Assembly (NCBI RefSeq): GCF_036370855.1
Contig: NC_088108.1
Coordinates: 12,113,448 to 12,177,447 of the forward strand
Direction of reading: 5' to 3'
DNA length: 64,000 nucleotides
Source of the DNA: Dromaius novaehollandiae
Taxonomy: Eukaryota; Chordata; Aves; Casuariiformes; Dromaiidae
The notes beneath the pieces were generated by a model. The model did no database searches, was not told the origin of the DNA, and was given only the letters and a program-made list of their open reading frames with translations. Positions 58,935 to 64,000 of the stretch are shown piece by piece (positions within the stretch are counted from its first letter, which is position 1; every line of letters begins with the position of its first letter). The translations under genes were made by a program, and so were the position numbers.

Positions 58935-61529
58935 CCATATATTTAATTATGTTTCAACGTAGCTGATACATTTCACTACAATTTAGTAAGAGAGATGATC
59001 AGAGTAGCAAAAATAGTGTCTACAGATTAGGTTAGGACTGACAGTATTTCACATAATGGAACCAAATTAACTTAAGAGTGTATAATGCTTTCTCTTAATC
59101 TTTTTATTGATAGGATATTTAAAACATTTATAAAGTATTTTTATTATTGCTAAAAGTATTTCAGTTCTGAGAACTGCCCTGTAAACCATGAGTTAGATTG
59201 CTTTTTTATTACTTTCATCCACTCAGGAAAAGACAATGAAACACTTACACATGTAGTACATGCATTGAATCCTGAAGTTTCCATATGAACCCTTGAACTA
59301 GACTATACTTATTCTGCTTTAATGGTCCTGTCCCTTTCAGCTCAGAGTTCTTTTTCATTTTCATAGACTTTGAAAGAAAATCATATGTATTGAAAGTGGA
59401 GAGTGAGGTTGTGCCCTCTTAGATTATTATGAAAAGTTAACCAAATGTTCTTATTTTACAGGAAGGACTTTGGTGCTGTACTTTTTACTCTTTAAAAAGC
59501 TCCACTTCAATAATGAGTTTCTGAACCATATCAAATGAGATTTTCAACAGAACCAACTGACACATGATATTAGATGGGAGGTTACTGAAGGAACATCCCC
59601 TCTAATCTGATCTGATCTCAAAAAAAAAGGGGGTGTAAAGGAGTGGAAACTTATTCAAAATATTTAAACTACTTCTTTACGGTAAGTAAAAAAAAGTGTA
59701 TCTTTACAAAACAGAAAAAAAATTTAGGTCATAGCTTTAGCAGGATAGTCTGCTTAGTGTCCAGAAAATTTGAAATCAAGACACTTACGTGAATAAACAT
59801 ATGTCTAAAGACTAACTTCAACAACCCATTAAAATAGTCCAATACTGAGTACAGAAGAACTAAATCTAGCAGCATGTAATAACCAAGGCCATTTTTTTAA
59901 ATAGACAAAACGGTAACATTTTCCCATTACTTTTTAGGGAAAACAAGAGGTGCAAATACTTTATGATATTCATCAATAAAGGTTTGACTAACTAGAGTGC
60001 CACAGAAAGTAAGACTTGCTACTATAAAAGAAGGCAGTATTCTACTTATAACGATAATCAAGCTACATAGCAATTAATTATCATAAATATTACTTCTGTA
60101 TCAAGTTGTACAGTCACTGCAGGTCATATAACAGTCTTGCATCAAAGCAAAGCTGTAGGTCTGTGTTCAACAAAAGCAACACTTTGGTATTAAAATCGGT
60201 ATGAATTAGTTTTACTAAAGTATGATAGAAAACATTTTCCTCAAGTCTCTTAATCTGACTATTAAAATATTAATGACAGATCTTTGAGCTTAGACTGATA
60301 ATATCCAGTATTAATCATGCTTCTCCAATAGCGAAGTACCTGAAAGACTAAAATAAATCTTGCTGTCATCCAGATGTATTACCATGTTAGCAGGCCAAAT
60401 TCCTGTATGTGTAAATATGAATGAAGTATTTGACTCCATTGACTGGTCTCTTCTCTGTCGCTATAGAAAATACTAAAGAGAGGGCAAGAGGAAGCACTGC
60501 TGGACCTAATTCAATTTCATTAAGACAATTTCCTTCATGAACAATAATATCGTACCTGAAGGGAATTCAAAAAAATTACCCAGTATTTCCTTGTGCATAT
60601 GATACCTCTTCTTTTTGTTAGGTTCTTACATAAAAAAGAACTTGTTCTGACAATAACTCTGTTTATTTTAATAAATAAATTGTTTCTAAAATAGTGTCAA
60701 ACATTCAAATGTAAAGAACAGGACTGATCTTTAAACATAGAAGAGGTTTTTATTTATGCAATGAGAAATTATTCCTTCCTCTCCCCCAAAAAGGAGCACG
60801 AGATTAAATAGATGACTGTGGTCTCTTAGGTTGCTTTGTTATAGCAAAACTCATTTGTCTCCCTACTTTATACAACATCTCCTGCTTTTGTTAAAATCAT
60901 TGTCAAAACATCTTGTCCTGTAGTAAACTAGATTAGCAACTCACACCTTTATAAAAGATTTGGCAGAACTCCAGTATTTTGATGTCAGACATGATTACTG
61001 ATTTGCATTTTAAAGAGGCGTAATTCACTCAATGCATCATTTTTCATTTTGTACTTGTAACATTTTTCAGAAGAGGTGGGAGAAAAAGTGTAAATTTATT
61101 TTACGAGTGCTCTCTAAATCTCCAGTAACAACAGACATTGCTGAATCTGGGAACTGGTGGAAGAAACGTTTAAAGCATGGAAGGAAACTTACAGATTTCA
61201 GGGAGTGAAAGACATGCATATTTTGCAGAGACTCTGTGCCTCTGTATCAGTTGCATATTGCTCTTTGTCTCCTGACAGTGTAGGCTACTTGGCATTGCCT
61301 AGTCTGCATGTGAAATGCCAGCTTTAGTTGCTGACGTGAGGAAAGTCATCGCTAGGATTCACAAGCCATCTTTTCAGCCTCTATCACAAACCTAACTACG
61401 ACAAAATTGAGACTCTGAATAAGATTCATTTCAGCAAAGTGTTCTGCTGCACAGGCATCCCTGAGTTTTGCTACTGGTTTCAATGAGGTCAAGACTCCAA
61501 ACTGTTGCCTGCCACTTTGATCACGTGGA

Positions 61530-61622
61530 TGTAGGTAAGCTCATAGCAGTACGAACAGGGGGTTGTACCTCATGATTTCCAGAAGTCCCTTCCAACCTTA
61601 ATTATCCTATGATTCTGTAATG
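61530..61622 (+). mobile_element. CR1 LINE 3' tail
   Basis: A short fragment with AGAAGTCCCTTCCAACCTTA and ATCCTATGATTCTGTAATGG, the CR1 3' end and its octamer-like terminus. Confidence 0.75.
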
Positions 61623-61737
61623 GTGCAGTAATTCTGCATTTCAGTCATGTTCATATATTCATACCATTTTGATGGAACAAGTAGTAATGCAATTGTGGCC
61701 AGTTTTCATTAGGTATTAAAAGGCCACATCTGTAGTT

Positions 61738-61757
61738 AAAAAAAAAAAAAAAAAAAT
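61738..61757. repeat. A20 homopolymer
   Basis: A run of 20 A about 115 bp right of the CR1 tail at 61530-61622. No retroposed gene body was recognised next to it. Confidence 0.9.
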
Positions 61758-64000
61758 TCGGGGACAATATTTGTCCTCCCTATTGATTTTCAGTGCCTTG
61801 CCAAAGCTCATCTGCTGGAGATTCCATTGAAACAGATCTCTGAAACTGTTGGAAACTGTCTTGGAAACTGTACCACAGAAAGGTTGTAAAGTAGGAACAT
61901 AGGTTATATCACATAGGCTTTAAATAGACGTCAGGTATTGACAAAAGGTAGCTGATGTACATGCAGGAATGAAATAACAGAAGACAGAAGTAATCAACAG
62001 CTAAGAACAAGCATCTCAGAATAGTAGGAGAATGTCTTTGAAATTACTGCCTAACATTTCCCAGGAAGGGACAATGAGAATCACGAGAGATCAATTGTTC
62101 TTATATGACATTATGATGATAGGCATCTTAAACCCTGAAGGAATTTGTCTTAATGAAGTAGTCTGGCAATTCCATGTACAGCAGCTTCCAAATGATATAA
62201 ACACAAATTATCTACTAATTCATATAAACTGAAATCTTTATACAGTTAGCTGTAAAGGCTATCAAAGGCTTTAGTTATGTCAGTGATAGAGGAAAAAGAT
62301 CAGTCAATACTTTTAGGTCTATTTTGCCTAAACCCATTTTGTATTTTTCACAGCCAAAGGAAGAACAGCAGGACAATGGTTACCTGAGGAGAGGATATGA
62401 AACCAGATTGCTGGTAAGATAATTTCCCCCCTGTTTTGTTATTGATTGGTCAAGTAAATAAATCTGAGACTCTGGGCTAAAGTGTTGGGGAACATGACTG
62501 TATTATTAAAATGATAATACAGGAATTTTGTAGAGAAGACAAGGGAAGAACAATTAAAGAAGTCCTGCTCTGGATTTGGTACAATTGAGAGGAGGATGAA
62601 ATGCCAAGGAGGAGTTATCATAGAAGCAGGCCAAAATATAATCCTGGCTATGAAGAAAGCTGCTATTGGTGAACAGTTTTAAAACCGAACAGTATGTTGA
62701 TGGTGAAGTTATGTGAACTGAAGAGCCAAGATACTAACTGAAAAGAGTAAAGGCCTAAAGGCTTATTTTCTCCCCTTTGCTCTGTCCTGCAAGACAGTGG
62801 AAGAGAATAGGAGGAAGACTCACTGAATGTGATCCTGAACACATAGCAGGAAAGGCGTAGGCAGACAGAGTGGCACAGTATTTTTCTCCTTTGTCTCTGG
62901 AGACTATGATAGGCCAGCAATCTTAATCAGGCACTCCAATAAGATGAACATCAGGTCACAATTATACCTATTAAAGTCAATGGCAGTTTGCTACCCAAAT
63001 AGGAGCAGAGTAGAGCCAATGATACTCTGTGCATGAAATAGTTCTATTAAATCTCTGCAGTACTTGGATAATTGGCTATTGCTGATGCATTGACTTGATT
63101 TTAGCTTTGTTTGCTTTTCTGACAGCTTCACAAAGTCAAAATGAGTGATTAAAATATGTCTTTCAGAGATACTATTTAATGAGAAAAAGGTGATGGGCTG
63201 TATGTGCCCCTGGTAGTAACAAAGTAGTACATCAGACAGGAGAGCAAGAGTTCTCTGGGGAAGGAACTGAGGATCTGTGTTCAAGTGAAAATGATTTAGG
63301 GCATTAGGAAGACAAATAAGGAACTACAACTGAGGTATCTCTTTTCAAGTCTGTTTTCAGTCTAAAATAAGTGAACAGTGAAGGGAGCAGCATCCTTCCT
63401 GGTCTGTCCACTGGTAAAAGGTATTTCCCAGCTCTCTTGGAGACTGAAGCACAGGCTGTGCAAGCCCTTCAGGGCTCTCAGTGATTAAAGACCTAAGAGA
63501 CCAACCTGTTTTCCAGAGAAATGAAAGCAAGTTTCATAATGATTTCAATGGAAATAAGAAAGACTCAGAGAAAACAAGTAGGAAAATACTCAAACATTTC
63601 CACGTCAGAGAATAGAATTTAGCCTATTTTTTAGGGTCTGAATCTATACATATAAGTCAGTATAGTGTTCTTCAGTAGCTAGTGAGGTGTATGTTAATAA
63701 AAATCTGAGGTGTCTAAAAATGTTACTCTTAATTGGTCTAAGTCAAATTAATCTCCATTAGGATTTTATCCAAGCTGAGTAAATACAGCAGTGCTGTCAA
63801 AACATGGAGCTTTGGTTCCAAACCATTATTCTTGATCTCTTGCAAAATGAGCATGTATCAGATGACAGTCTTAATGAAAAAATAATAGATACTCTTTAAC
63901 TCTCCAGTTATTATATAGAAGACTATCAGATAGTTTTCTGGGAGATTTGTATTCTTAGTTACGGTTGTTTGCTATCTCCTAAAAGTAGTTGTTTGACCAG

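Larger units (their letters stand above)
58935..64000. other. Intergenic DNA to the right of the LTR
   Basis: Apart from the CR1 tail (61530-61622) and A20 run, nothing is recognised. The open frames here (for example 62032-62232 plus and 62663-62920 minus) are short, without family resemblance. Confidence 0.6.

Noticed and set aside
57855-58946. Open frames in the LTR considered as retroviral protein remnants
   Set aside because: They are short, overlap on both strands and show no gag, pol or env motif. The interval is explained as a solo LTR.

Overview
The window looks like a bird genome. The evidence is CR1 LINE fragments in both orientations, several with typical avian CR1 3' ends, AT-rich introns and intergenic DNA around one sharp CpG island, and an FMR1 gene whose coding exons closely match the vertebrate gene but whose leader has short CCT runs instead of a long CGG tract. 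I cannot name the species.

The main gene is FMR1 on the minus strand. Fifteen coding exons could be placed to the base, from the ATG at 48100 to the stop at 15317. Every exon boundary has GT/AG signals and the joined lengths total 1698 nt, which is 565 residues in frame. The model follows the mammalian gene exon for exon except in the KH2 variable loop. Exon 10 joins exon 13 directly, mammalian exon 11 has no visible counterpart, and exon 12 survives only as an unspliceable relic at 27145-27207. The 3'UTR runs to an AATAAA at 13549-13554. The promoter and 5'UTR lie in a CpG island (about 47.6-49.1 kb) with a palindromic E-box, CCAAT boxes and G-rich pentanucleotide arrays.

Downstream on the same strand is a small gene that I identify as FMR1NB, the neighbour of FMR1 in mammals. 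Four exons between 8730 and 930 encode a hydrophobic N-terminus, a linker, a complete six-cysteine P-type trefoil domain and a transmembrane helix. Its last coding exon is not visible and may lie beyond the left edge.

Other content: CR1 copies at about 2.78-3.21, 5.95-7.34, 18.31-19.13, 22.06-23.60 and 61.53-61.62 kb; an old CR1-like endonuclease remnant in FMR1 intron 7; and, upstream of FMR1, a 1216-bp solo retroviral LTR in minus orientation with a perfect 5-bp target duplication (57709-58934). No protein-coding gene was recognised from 49.1 to 64.0 kb. The most notable finding is the partly decayed FMR1 exon 12 together with the missing exon 11.
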